Source: Bin90 sp965214635 (GTDB lineage Bacteria > Chloroflexota > Dehalococcoidia > Lucifugimonadales > JADFKI01). Taken from it: DNA of 64,000 nt. Each line of letters begins with the position of its first letter. Position 1 is the first letter of the stretch. The DNA lies in the NCBI GenBank assembly GCA_965214635.1, contig OZ243964.1, positions 2,170,001 through 2,234,000 on the forward strand, read 5' to 3'. Shown here in pieces: positions 48,095-56,783 of the stretch. The translations under genes were made by a program, and so were the position numbers. The notes under the pieces are model-generated. The model was not told the origin of the DNA and searched no databases. It was given only the letters and a program-made list of their open reading frames with translations.

Positions 48095-48988
48095 ATGGAG
48101 ATACGAGAGTTGAGGAGTTTCTGTACGGCGGCGCGCCTGCGGAGCATATCCCGCGCGGCGCAGGAACTCGCCATAGGGCAGCCGACCGTTACCACGCACA
48201 TCAAGAAGCTGGAAGACGAATTGGGGATGGTGCTGTTCGACCGGATGAAGCGCCCCATCCAGCTCACGCTTGCTGGGCAGCGGCTGTCGGACATCGCAAT
48301 GCCGCTGGTGGAGGGCATAGACTCGCTGGCGACGATGACCGCAATGGCGGAGGAACTCGGCCCCGTGCATGTGGCGTCCACGCCCGACATCATTCCGCAC
48401 ACGCTGCTGCGGGTGGTGCGCGTGTTCCTGAACCGCTACCCGCGTGTGCACCTGCGCATCCGCTCTGGCACACGCAGCGAGGTGCTGCAAATGGTCGAGG
48501 AAGGCGATGTGGACCTCGGCATCATCCAGCACGCCGAAAAGCGCGACGACCTAGAGTTCATCCGGCTGTTCCTGTACGAGCGCGTGCTAATCACGCCGTT
48601 CGACCATGCGCTGCTGAAAGAGCCGCTGCGCTCCCTCGACCAGATAGCGGACTGGCCGCTCATCCTCATGCGGCGCGGCACATACACCCGACAGATACTG
48701 GAGGAAGAGTTTCGGCGGCGCGGCGTGAGCTACGACATCATCCTCGAGCTGGACAGCATGGACATGATAAAGCGCTATGTGGCGCTTGGGATGGGCGTAT
48801 CCGTGGGCCCGCGCCTTACCATCGAGCCGGAAGACGCACAGAACCTCGGCGTCGTCAGCCTAGCCAACTTCCTGCCCGTGGATCAGGCGGGCATCGTAAC
48901 CCTCAAGGGCAAGACCATATCCACGCCCACGCGCAACTTCATTTCGGTGATGCAGGATGTGCTGACGCCAGCCGTTACACGGCGCTGA
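48095..48988 (+). CDS. LysR family transcriptional regulator
   Basis: A 297-residue LysR protein. The N-terminal helix-turn-helix is LRSISRAAQELAIGQPTVTT, followed by the two-lobed effector domain (about 88-290; LRIRSGTRSEVLQMVEEGDV resembles CysB/CbbR-like sensors). It may regulate the divergent 57-residue gene. ATG 48095 is preceded by GGGGG; an in-frame codon at 48074 is less likely. The effector is unknown. Confidence 0.87.
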   Translation: MEIRELRSFCTAARLRSISRAAQELAIGQPTVTTHIKKLEDELGMVLFDRMKRPIQLTLAGQRLSDIAMPLVEGIDSLATMTAMAEELGPVHVASTPDIIPHTLLRVVRVFLNRYPRVHLRIRSGTRSEVLQMVEEGDVDLGIIQHAEKRDDLEFIRLFLYERVLITPFDHALLKEPLRSLDQIADWPLILMRRGTYTRQILEEEFRRRGVSYDIILELDSMDMIKRYVALGMGVSVGPRLTIEPEDAQNLGVVSLANFLPVDQAGIVTLKGKTISTPTRNFISVMQDVLTPAVTRR

Positions 48989-49092
48989 CCAACACCCGCA
49001 AGCGCACGCAGATACTGCGGGCGTTCCTGTTCTTGTGCTTGGCATCCTGTTCTAGCTCAGGTGGGCATAGCTTTCAGGCAGATGCCCAAACT

Positions 49093-49350
49093 TTACAGAA
49101 ACCTAATCAGAATCCGTTGGACGATGATGATGATGATGAGCGCCACCATCGGGGACAGATCCAGCATACCCATCTGCGGCAGCATGCGGCGGATGGGCCC
49201 GAGAATTGGCTCGGTGAGCTGGTGTAACACCACCACCAGCGGGTTGCTCGGCGGCAGGTTAATCCAAGATATGATGACGCGCGAAAGTATGGCGATGTAG
49301 AGTGTGAATGCGAGTATATTTATGAAAGTTTCAAGCAGCATGGCGTTCAC
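49093..49350 (-). CDS. YggT family membrane protein
   Basis: An 85-residue YggT-family protein with two membrane helices (INILAFTLYIAILSRVIISW and VALIIIIIVQRILIRFL) and the family motif LTEPILGPIRRMLPQMG. Members lie beside proC or cell-division genes and have been tied to osmotic or division functions, without a proven biochemical role. GTG 49350 overlaps the proC stop as GTGA, so the two are translationally coupled; ATG 49341 is an alternative. Confidence 0.85.
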   Translation of the reverse strand: MNAMLLETFINILAFTLYIAILSRVIISWINLPPSNPLVVVLHQLTEPILGPIRRMLPQMGMLDLSPMVALIIIIIVQRILIRFL

Positions 49351-50171
49351 TGTGCCTTCTTTGAGTTGGGCTTGCCGCCAAGCGCCTGTGATTTGTCGTA
49401 TGCGGCGGCGACTGCGTCGAACACGGCGGCGCGGAACCCGCCGCTCTCCATCGCGCGCAGTGCCGCGATGGTAGTGCCGCCCGGCGATGTTACCATATCT
49501 TTGAGGTCTGCGGGATGCCGTCCCGACTGCGCCACGAGCTGGGTGCTGCCCAGCACGGTCTGCAGTGCGAGCGTGCGCGCCATGTCCCGCGCCATTCCGA
49601 GATACACACCCGCGTCTATGAGCGCCTCTATGAACAGGAACACATACGCCGGCCCGCTTGCGCTGAGGGCGGTCGCCATGTCGATGAGCTTCTCATCGGG
49701 CGCATACGCCTCTTCGCCGAGCGTGCGTAGGATGTCGGCTGTGCGGGCGCGCGCATCGGCGCTCACGGCGTCTGCCGCCGTCCACACGCTCATCCCCGCG
49801 CCAATCTGCGCCGGCGTGTTGGGCATCACGCGTATCACCGCAGCGTGAGACAGCCCGCCGACCAGCGTGTCCATAGTTGCGCCTGCCACGATGGACACGA
49901 GCGTTTGAGACGGGAGCAGGCTTTGGGATAGCGGCGGCAGAACCTCCGGCAGCGACTGCGGCTTGACGGCGAGGAACACGAGGTTCGCATCTGACACGGC
50001 GGCGGCGTTGTCCGCATGCGCCGACACACCGTGCGTCTGCGTCAGGTAGCTGCGGCGCTCAGCAATCGGCTCGCCCACGCTGACGGCGTCCGGCTGCGCC
50101 AATCGCGCGCCCAGTATGCCGCCGATTATTGCCTCTGCCATCACTCCGCCGCCGATGAATGCGATTCTCAA
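49347..50171 (-). CDS. proC: Pyrroline-5-carboxylate reductase
   Basis: A 274-residue enzyme for the last step of proline synthesis (NAD(P)H reduction of pyrroline-5-carboxylate). It has the Rossmann start RIAFIGGGVMAEAI, FLAVKPQSLPEVLPPL, VIRVMPNTPAQIGAGM and the C-terminal DMVTSPGGTTIAALRAME. I use TTG 50171, which has GAAGGA six bases upstream and places the Rossmann motif at the N-terminus; a GTG at 50204 gives an extra 11 residues. Its 5' end is duplicated upstream (see the repeat). Confidence 0.88.
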   Translation of the reverse strand: MRIAFIGGGVMAEAIIGGILGARLAQPDAVSVGEPIAERRSYLTQTHGVSAHADNAAAVSDANLVFLAVKPQSLPEVLPPLSQSLLPSQTLVSIVAGATMDTLVGGLSHAAVIRVMPNTPAQIGAGMSVWTAADAVSADARARTADILRTLGEEAYAPDEKLIDMATALSASGPAYVFLFIEALIDAGVYLGMARDMARTLALQTVLGSTQLVAQSGRHPADLKDMVTSPGGTTIAALRAMESGGFRAAVFDAVAAAYDKSQALGGKPNSKKAQ

Positions 50172-50280
50172 ATTTTTGTCCTTCCCAAAGAGCCGAACTT
50201 GCACATGCGCTTGTGTGCGTACTTGCCGATGAATTCGGTTCTCAAAATTTTTGTCCTTCCCAAAGAGCCGAACTTGTATA
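50151..50280. repeat. Tandem duplication of the proC 5' end, period about 74-75 bp
   Basis: GCCGATGAAT at 50151 and 50225, and the CTTCCCAAAGAGCCGAACTTG stretch near 50181 and 50256, show two direct copies spanning the ribosome binding site and first codons of proC. The upstream copy encodes the start again, but a one-base difference puts it out of frame, giving a decoy start. Confidence 0.8.
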
Positions 50281-50362
50281 TGCCTTCAGATGCCTTGCGT
50301 GTGTACTAATCCGCAGATAGTCAGTGTATCAGGTTGCGCCGCTGACGGGATGTTCGGTTTCA

Positions 50363-51367
50363 TCATGGCAGCCGGTTTTCGCCGACTAAGGATACGGCGA
50401 CGCGAATGCACTCCAGCATGCTTTCGGCGTCGGCGATGCCCTTGCCGGCGATGTCGAATGCCGTGCCGTGGTCGACCGATGTGCGGATGAACGGCAGCCC
50501 AAGGTTGACGCTGATGCTTTTGGCGAAATCGTGCACCTTGATGGGGATGTGCCCTTGGTCGTGGTACATTGCGAGCACGGCGTCGAACTTGCCGTCGATA
50601 GCCTGCGGGAACACGCTGTCCGCCGGGACGGGCCCTGTGGCATCGATGCCCTCGGCGCGCGCCGCATCCACTGCGGGCGCAATCTGCACAGCCTCCTCGT
50701 CGCCGAGCAGCCCGCCGTCGCTTGCGTGAGGGTTCAGCGCCGCAACGCCAATGCGCGGCTGCGGGAAGCCCCAACGCTTGAAGCATTCGTCGGTCAACCG
50801 CAGCTTGGCGAGTACATTATCCTTCGTAACATAGTCGCAGGCGACACGCAGCGAGCGGTGCGTGGTCAGGTGTACCACGCGCAGGGTGTTCGCCGTGAGC
50901 ATCGTCGCCACCTGCTCCGCCCCGGTTTGACGCTGAAATATCTCCATGTGCCCGATGTCGGTGTAGCCGGCGAGCTTGCACGCCTCTTTGTTGATGGGTG
51001 CGGTGGCGATAGCCTGCACTGCGCCTTCGCTCGCTAGTTCGCCCGCCTTGAGGATCCATTCCACGCTCGCCTTGCCCGCTGCTGCGGACACATTGCCGTA
51101 CTCGATGGCTTCGTAGTCGAGGTTTTCTAGATCTAGCACATCGATGACGCCGAACTCGCCGTCAACTTCCTCGACGGTGTGTGCGATGCGCGCCCTGCCC
51201 GAAGCGCCGACTAGCGAGAGCGCGGCGTCCATTGCGGCGGCGCTGCCCACCACGAACGGGCGCGTCTTTTCGTACACCCACTCATCTTGCAGCGCCTTCG
51301 CCGTAACCTCAGCGCCGATGCCCGCCGCATCGCCCATCGTTATCGCAAGCAGTGGTCTGTCGCTCAT
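50363..51367 (-). CDS. pdxA: 4-Hydroxythreonine-4-phosphate dehydrogenase
   Basis: A 334-residue NAD-dependent enzyme of the DXP-dependent pyridoxal phosphate pathway. Family motifs include LAITMGDAAGIGAEV at the N-terminus, YTDIGHMEIFQR, LNPHASDGGLLGDEE, AMYHDQGHIPIKVHDF (metal and phosphate ligands) and PFIRTSVDHGTAFDIAGK. ATG 51367 has GGAGG upstream; the longer in-frame start is not supported. PdxA-like enzymes of sugar-acid breakdown are an alternative, but no such genes are adjacent. Confidence 0.88.
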   Translation of the reverse strand: MSDRPLLAITMGDAAGIGAEVTAKALQDEWVYEKTRPFVVGSAAAMDAALSLVGASGRARIAHTVEEVDGEFGVIDVLDLENLDYEAIEYGNVSAAAGKASVEWILKAGELASEGAVQAIATAPINKEACKLAGYTDIGHMEIFQRQTGAEQVATMLTANTLRVVHLTTHRSLRVACDYVTKDNVLAKLRLTDECFKRWGFPQPRIGVAALNPHASDGGLLGDEEAVQIAPAVDAARAEGIDATGPVPADSVFPQAIDGKFDAVLAMYHDQGHIPIKVHDFAKSISVNLGLPFIRTSVDHGTAFDIAGKGIADAESMLECIRVAVSLVGENRLP

Positions 51368-51525
51368 ATCACCCTCCGGCGCAACTGCGCCTGCCCCCAT
51401 CTGTCCTATCATATCGTTCCATATCGCTACACCATTATACTAACTTCAATTGAGAATTAAAAATTGGAAATTATGAGTGGGAGTTGCCAATTCTTCGCCG
51501 ATGAGAAAACTTGATTCTCAATTGA

Positions 51526-53001
51526 CTATCTCTTCACAAGAAACGCTGGCACCAGCGCCACAAGGCAGAGCGCCATTGCCACTAGGAAGAAGTCGTTGAA
51601 CAGCGTCAGCCCAGCGTCGGTGATTTGCCGCTCAAAGTCGGCGATTCGCTGCAAGGCTTGCTCCGTAGTTTCGCCCGGCAGGGCAAATGGGATGTCCACG
51701 CCTGCGGCTAGGCTGTTGAACCTGCCCGTTCCCCACGCCGTCAGCGCCGCAACGCCGAGCGTCATCCCGATGATGCGCATCGCCGTAACCAGCGCCGCCG
51801 CCGCTCCGCGAGCATCATCGCCCACGCTGTTCACGGTGGCGAGCGCAATCGGCGCTATCAGCAGCCCGAAGCCGAAGCCGGTCAGCGCAAGATGCGCCGT
51901 CAGCATCGGGTCGGCGATGCTCAAATCCCACCCCGACATGAGCCAAAACCCGAGCGCCGCAAGCAGCAACCCCAACACGCACGGAAGTCGGCAGCCGAAC
52001 GCTTGGCTTGCGTATCCGCCGAGCACTGCGCCGAACGGGATTGCGACGGTCAGGCGCATCAGCATCAGCCCGCCGTCCAGCGGTGTCAGCCCCAGCACGG
52101 TGTTTGCCATCAGCGGCACGGTTACCATCCCGATTATCAGCGCAGCGCCCACGAACAGATGCGATATGTTTGCGGCGGTGAATGTCAGGGTGCGAAAGAT
52201 CGCGCGGGGTAGTAGGGGATCCGAAGCTGTGAGCTGACGCCATACGAACAGCGCAAGTGTGCCAACTGCCAGCGCCAGCCAAAGCGTCATCGACAAGCCC
52301 GGCTCGTCTATACTCGCCAGTCCCAGCGTCAGCGCCGCGATGCTCACTGTTACCAGCGCGCCACCTATGTAGTCCGGCTTTGCGGCGATGCGCGGGCTTG
52401 GGGGCAGCAGCACTAGCGCCAGCGCGATTATGACCGCGCAGAGCGGTATGTTCAGCCAGAACACCCACTGCCAAGCCAGATACTTGATGATGATGCCGCC
52501 CCACAGCGGGCCGATGACGCCGCCTGCCTCTGCCGCTGCGCCCACCAAGCCGAGCGGAGTGCCGCGCCGCCGAGCGGGGAACAGGTCGCCCACGATGGCT
52601 ATGGCGATTGGCACGAGCGCACCCGCCCCCAGCGCTTGGAACACGCGCAATCCTATCAGCCAGCGCAAATCGGGCGCAAGCGCAACGCACGCCGAGCCGA
52701 GCATAAACAGCAGCAGCGCGGCGATGTACAGGTTGCGGTGTCCCCATATGTCGGACAGCCTGCCGATGAGCGGCATCGCCGACACATAGCCCAACAGGTA
52801 GCCGGTGATAGTCCACGATGCGCTGTCGAGTTCGCTTATCGGCACCCGCAGGTCTAGCATAATCTGCGGCAGCACGGTTACCACGACCGTCTGGTCGTCC
52901 GCCGCCACGAACACTCCGGCGAACACCGCCGTCAGCGCCGCATATGGCGCAATGCGTTTGCACCGCTCCACAGGCTCAGGGCGTTGCGAGGCGTTGGGCA
53001 T
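51526..53001 (-). CDS. DHA2/P55-like MFS exporter, 14 helices, linked to an LprG-like lipoprotein
   Basis: A 491-residue MFS transporter with about 14 helices. SWTITGYLLGYVSAMPLIGR and the loop motif GRLSDIWGHR match P55 (Rv1410c) of mycobacteria more than ordinary drug exporters. Its start ATG 53001 lies 22 bases after the stop of an LppX/LprAFG-type lipoprotein gene, the same order as the mycobacterial lprG-p55 operon that moves lipids to the outer layer. The substrate here is unknown. Confidence 0.83.
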   Translation of the reverse strand: MPNASQRPEPVERCKRIAPYAALTAVFAGVFVAADDQTVVVTVLPQIMLDLRVPISELDSASWTITGYLLGYVSAMPLIGRLSDIWGHRNLYIAALLLFMLGSACVALAPDLRWLIGLRVFQALGAGALVPIAIAIVGDLFPARRRGTPLGLVGAAAEAGGVIGPLWGGIIIKYLAWQWVFWLNIPLCAVIIALALVLLPPSPRIAAKPDYIGGALVTVSIAALTLGLASIDEPGLSMTLWLALAVGTLALFVWRQLTASDPLLPRAIFRTLTFTAANISHLFVGAALIIGMVTVPLMANTVLGLTPLDGGLMLMRLTVAIPFGAVLGGYASQAFGCRLPCVLGLLLAALGFWLMSGWDLSIADPMLTAHLALTGFGFGLLIAPIALATVNSVGDDARGAAAALVTAMRIIGMTLGVAALTAWGTGRFNSLAAGVDIPFALPGETTEQALQRIADFERQITDAGLTLFNDFFLVAMALCLVALVPAFLVKR

Positions 53002-53023
53002 CGAATATTTTCGCTTCCCACGC

Positions 53024-53872
53024 CTACTGTGGCGCAATGATGTCTATCGGCTCGTTGAAGTCCGACAGCGAGATGAGCCGCTCGATGCCTTCGTGTTCGG
53101 TGAGCGTTACGCGCCCATCGATGCGAACCTGCGTCAGGTACAATGTGCGTGCGGCAATTTGCAGCTCCACATCCACGGTAGCATCCGCTACTACATTGCC
53201 CATCAGAGATGACAGCGCCGCCGCCGGCAGTTCTCCGATTATGAGATATGTCGCGCCATCGTAGGACAGCAGCGTTGCGTTCTGCACCTGCGCCATTATC
53301 GATGCGATCCCGCGCGATGGGTCGAAGAACCCGAGCGGGCTGATTTCCGCCGGCACGGGCTGCCACTCGCCCGACAATGGATGCGTCATGTACACATCGC
53401 CGCCGATCGATGCCACGCCGCCCGCAAGAACGAAATTGCCGGATACGCCGGTGTACTCAAGCATGAGGCGGTCGGGGCGCTGAACACTGCCGCTCACCTC
53501 GGTCAGCAGCAGGTTTGCCACAAGCGGTGTGCCGCCACCCTCGGCGTGCTCCAAGCGAAAGCGAAACGAATCCAGCGCCGCCATTACCTCTCCCGATTCC
53601 GAGAGCACGGCGTCCGGGTTGATGGGCGTTGGCGTCGGGGTAGGCGTAGGCAGTGGTGTCGGCGTTGGAACCGGCGTCGGCGTCTGGGTGGGCAGTGGCG
53701 TTGATAGCGCTGCTGCCGTGGATGTTGTGGCAGGGCTGACTGCTCGACGCGGCGGCGCATCAGTGCAGGCGTTCAGCACACCCACGACAGCGAGCAGCGG
53801 CAAGAGCACGCCCGCCAACCGGATAATATGCTTTGACGCTGCAGCAGCCATACTCGCTTCTTTAAGACCCAT
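53024..53872 (-). CDS. LppX/LprAFG-like lipoprotein
   Basis: A 282-residue lipoprotein with lipobox Cys36 (VGVLNAC) after a hydrophobic signal, a 40-residue Thr/Pro-rich stalk (TPTPVPTPTPLPTPTPTPTP), then a globular domain with LDSFRFRLEHAEGG, RPDRLMLEYTG, YMTHPLSGEWQPVPAEISPL and the final LISLSDFNEPIDIIAPQ, the typical ending of LppX/LprG. LprG-type proteins carry lipids in a hydrophobic pocket. It is followed 22 bases later by a P55-like exporter. ATG 53872 or ATG 53851 may start it. Confidence 0.82.
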   Translation of the reverse strand: MGLKEASMAAAASKHIIRLAGVLLPLLAVVGVLNACTDAPPRRAVSPATTSTAAALSTPLPTQTPTPVPTPTPLPTPTPTPTPINPDAVLSESGEVMAALDSFRFRLEHAEGGGTPLVANLLLTEVSGSVQRPDRLMLEYTGVSGNFVLAGGVASIGGDVYMTHPLSGEWQPVPAEISPLGFFDPSRGIASIMAQVQNATLLSYDGATYLIIGELPAAALSSLMGNVVADATVDVELQIAARTLYLTQVRIDGRVTLTEHEGIERLISLSDFNEPIDIIAPQ

Positions 53873-53992
53873 GCAGTTAGTATCTGCCTTACGCGCCTAT
53901 ATATGTCCACCTATCATAGCATTCAGGTCCAACCTATATATCGCGCTCCCAACCATCGCCTCTGTCCACATCCAATTCGAGGTCGGGGGACC

Positions 53993-54036
53993 GAAAAACA
54001 CAAAGACCCCATCCGAGCGAGCGGATGAAGTCTTTG
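53993..54036 (-). terminator. Intrinsic terminator of the RskA-like gene
   Basis: On the minus strand CAAAGAC (54030-54036) pairs with GTCTTTG (54001-54007), with an inner ATCCG/CGGAT stem, and is followed by TGTTTTTC (plus strand AAAAACA at 53993-54000). The hairpin begins 26 bases after the stop codon at 54063. This is the clearest intrinsic terminator in the window. Confidence 0.8.
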
Positions 54037-54062
54037 CGTTTTAGCCTTGTTTGTGGTTGATG

Positions 54063-55103
54063 CTACGCTTTGGCAGCCTGCCTGCGCTCCCTGTACAGCA
54101 GTGTCGAGCCACCGATTAGCAGCATCAGCGCTGCGAGCATTGCGAGCTGCATCGCGGCTGGCACAGAGCCGTCGCCAACATCACTCGGCGCACCGATAGC
54201 GGTAACATCGAAGTGCTTCAGGTTGAAGGTTGCCATCATCTGTGCGCTGACATAGGCATCGCTCAAGCCGTCTGCGGTGTCAGCATCCACACCATCTGCG
54301 GCAGCGGCAAGTCGGCCGTTGACCACATTCAGCAGAGTGCGCGCAACTTCGATGTCGGTTGCGGCAGATGCGACTTCCGCACCGGCTTTGGCTTCCTCAG
54401 CCCACGCTGACATGTTGTCGCTTGCACCAATGACTTTGGACGCAAGCTCGCCCGCCTCACCCGCAATTGCCAAGTTCGCCTGCTCCGATGCGCTCGCCAC
54501 CAACGGCATGATGCCGGAGTCGATGATTCCCACGGCTTCTGCGGTCGCAGCTTGCAGTTCGCTGATTTCGGATGCGGCTTGCGCTTCGTCCACCTTTGCA
54601 ATCGCCATATGAATCTGCTCTTCTAGCTGGGTTAGCAGACCGGTGTCGGCTTCGCCCCCGGCGACGATGAGCTGTCGGACTGGGTCGATGGCATCGCTTG
54701 GGATAACGGCTGAGAACGCCAGATTATCCGACGGCGCTGCGTCCTCATCGGGCACTGGCTCGATGGTGACCTTTATCATATCGTAGGTGGCGAGGATGTT
54801 CGATGCATCCGGCGTAGACCACTCGTGGTCTATCATGCCATTTACCTGCGCCATCGTTCCGGTGCTCACGGCTTCGCCGGTTTCAGAGTTGATCAGCCAG
54901 CCCTCATATGCCTCGCCGCTCTGCAGCGCCGTGACGCCAGACATAGAGTACACGAGCATATCGCTCATGCCGAACGAGTCCTTGACCATAGCGGTGCCAG
55001 ACCCTACAACATCTTCCGCCACTGTCTCGGCTTGCGCTACCGCAGCCGGCAGGGTCATTAGAAGAATCAGTCCCAGTGTTATCAGAATTTTAGACCTAGA
55101 CAT
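54063..55103 (-). CDS. Exported protein, RskA-like N-terminal domain, C-terminal membrane anchor
   Basis: A 346-residue secreted protein. Signal peptide 1-25 (ILITLGLILLMTLPAAVAQA), then a domain at about 40-140 that resembles the extracytoplasmic part of anti-sigma-K factors (YEGWLINSETGEAVSTGTM, IKVTIEPVPDEDAAPS), an Ala-rich helical region at 150-290, a membrane helix (QLAMLAALMLLIGGSTLLY) and a basic tail (RERRQAAKA), as in cell-wall or membrane anchoring. It has no cytoplasmic sigma-binding domain and no sigma-factor neighbour, so it is probably a surface protein. Function unknown. Confidence 0.7.
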   Translation of the reverse strand: MSRSKILITLGLILLMTLPAAVAQAETVAEDVVGSGTAMVKDSFGMSDMLVYSMSGVTALQSGEAYEGWLINSETGEAVSTGTMAQVNGMIDHEWSTPDASNILATYDMIKVTIEPVPDEDAAPSDNLAFSAVIPSDAIDPVRQLIVAGGEADTGLLTQLEEQIHMAIAKVDEAQAASEISELQAATAEAVGIIDSGIMPLVASASEQANLAIAGEAGELASKVIGASDNMSAWAEEAKAGAEVASAATDIEVARTLLNVVNGRLAAAADGVDADTADGLSDAYVSAQMMATFNLKHFDVTAIGAPSDVGDGSVPAAMQLAMLAALMLLIGGSTLLYRERRQAAKA

Positions 55104-55530
55104 GCTAAGCTCTTATCCTCCTTCTGAGAGATTGGAAAGACCTAATTTTCAAGTAGTAACCTTACCACAATCTATTTGAACATAATAGACCTTGTGGGCG
55201 TTAATTTTGCACAATTATCAGACTTGTAAAAACCTGCGCCCACCCTCGCAACTGCATAGGTTCCACTCGGCGGCTATCATACCACACATGAACGCAGCGG
55301 CGCACTATCTCCGAGCCAACCGCAACACATTATATCCAAGTCCGCCTCATAAGGCTACACATTTTTCGATTGCTTTGACGCTTCCTATGTTCATTATCCA
55401 TTCCCTCTTCGTTCTAGACAGCCCCAAGCATTGGCAGTTGCGGCGCCGGCATAAGTTGCTTGCTTGTGCTGCGCCGTATTTCCGTGTGCGGCGTGAGGGA
55501 GAATTGCATTTTGGGGACGGGTGCTAGGTG
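55104..55530. other. Intergenic region with no supported gene
   Basis: 427 bases between two minus-strand genes. No recognisable protein was found in any frame. The region is AT-richer near 55140-55210, probably the promoter of the RskA-like gene. Confidence 0.55.
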
Positions 55531-56274
55531 CTACGGCTGCGCGGCGTTTACGCTTGCGGACGGGTCGCCGCCGAACACGCCAAACGGGTTGAGCGAGCGG
55601 GGAGCGTCGTAGGCGTCCATCTGCTCCACGCGCTTGAGCCAGCCCACGACGAGGTATGTCAGCGGTGTGGCGAGGATTTCGTATGCGGTCTTGGCGAGCC
55701 AAGCAGACACCATGGCGTTCAGCGCCACCGGCAGCGGCCATATGCCCGATATGCCGAAAGCGATGCCGAAGAAGATGACCGAATCCACGCCCTGACCTAG
55801 CACGGTGGACGATATGGTTCGCAGCCACAGGAAGCGCCCGCGCGTGCGGTTTTTCAGCGTAACCATCACCATAGCGTTGGTGAACTCGCCCACGATGTAC
55901 GCAACGAAGCTGCCCAGCAGTATCCAGCCCGTCGCGCCGAGTATGCTTGCGTATGCGTCTTGCCCGTCCCAGAAGCCGGACCCGGGGATGATGCCGCCAA
56001 TCCAAAACAGGCACACCATCAGCAGGTTGCACACGAAGCCGAGCCATATCACGCCGCGCACCACGCGAAAGCCGTACACTTCCGTCAGCACATCGCTGAT
56101 TATGTACGCCACCGGGAAGCAGATGATGGCGGCAGACACCACGAACTCGCTGCTCCCGAACAGGCTGAACGGCAGGTCAAACAGCGTTACCGGCTTGACG
56201 GCGATGATGTTGCTGACGAGCAGCACGGTTACCGACAAGGCGGCGATGATTACCAGTCTGCCTGAGAATTGCAC
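55531..56274 (-). CDS. Queuosine precursor transporter (VUT/YhhQ family)
   Basis: A 247-residue membrane protein with about six helices. Family features are SNIIAVKPVTLF, AYIISDVLTEVYGFRVVRGV, GSFVAYIVGEFTNAMVMVTLK and STVLGQGVDSVIFFGIAF. YhhQ/QueT-type proteins import queuosine precursors (preQ0/preQ1) used for tRNA modification, so the organism probably salvages part of this pathway. Start GTG 56274. The C-terminal 30 residues are polar. Confidence 0.87.
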   Translation of the reverse strand: MQFSGRLVIIAALSVTVLLVSNIIAVKPVTLFDLPFSLFGSSEFVVSAAIICFPVAYIISDVLTEVYGFRVVRGVIWLGFVCNLLMVCLFWIGGIIPGSGFWDGQDAYASILGATGWILLGSFVAYIVGEFTNAMVMVTLKNRTRGRFLWLRTISSTVLGQGVDSVIFFGIAFGISGIWPLPVALNAMVSAWLAKTAYEILATPLTYLVVGWLKRVEQMDAYDAPRSLNPFGVFGGDPSASVNAAQP

Positions 56275-56531
56275 TTGAACGAAAACCTCGATGCTTGGGG
56301 CTGCGACTGCGAAACACGGGTATATTCTGTTACCCGTCGCTCTGTCGTGTCAAGACAATGGGCATGTGGGCGGCGCAATTTCTCCCAATGAGCCAACGAT
56401 TGCGCTGGGCAATCTCAGACCTACGCCAATGTCGCTGATGCCTAGGATGCCTGAGGGAGGGGGATCGTGCAGGCGATATGCTTTCGAACGCCAGAATACG
56501 CGCACAACGGGAGGCGCATACACCCGCAGCA

Positions 56532-56670
56532 TTAGACGCCTGCGTCGATGGGTGTCTGAGGGGTGTCGCCGTTGAGGATTTGCCGTAGAAGCTGCGCTAT
56601 GCGGCGCGGCACGAAGGTCTCCGCTGCGCCGTGCGCCTCGAGTTCGCTCACGCTCCACCAGCGGAGTATA
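56532..56670 (-). pseudogene. C-terminal remnant of a Nudix hydrolase
   Basis: Reading the minus strand from about 56665 to the stop at 56532 gives RWWSVSELEAHGAAETFVPR, then RIAQLLRQILNGD, and a final TPIDAGV. This matches the usual C-terminal end of Nudix hydrolases (RWW..ELE, FVPRRL, PID.GV). There is no Nudix box or start upstream, so only the end is left. The rest of 56275-56783 shows nothing I can support. Confidence 0.55.
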
Positions 56671-56783
56671 CAAGTGCAAAGGGAACATCCCGAAAAGATA
56701 TGTACTGCCCCAGCCTATCTTTCATTATAAGAACTTTCATCGGAGTCAACAGGACTTTCATAGGCAGTCATTATTGGAAAGAC

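Noticed and set aside
55192..55527. A 111-residue plus-strand frame
   Set aside because: No ribosome binding site, no family features, and composition unlike the genes around.
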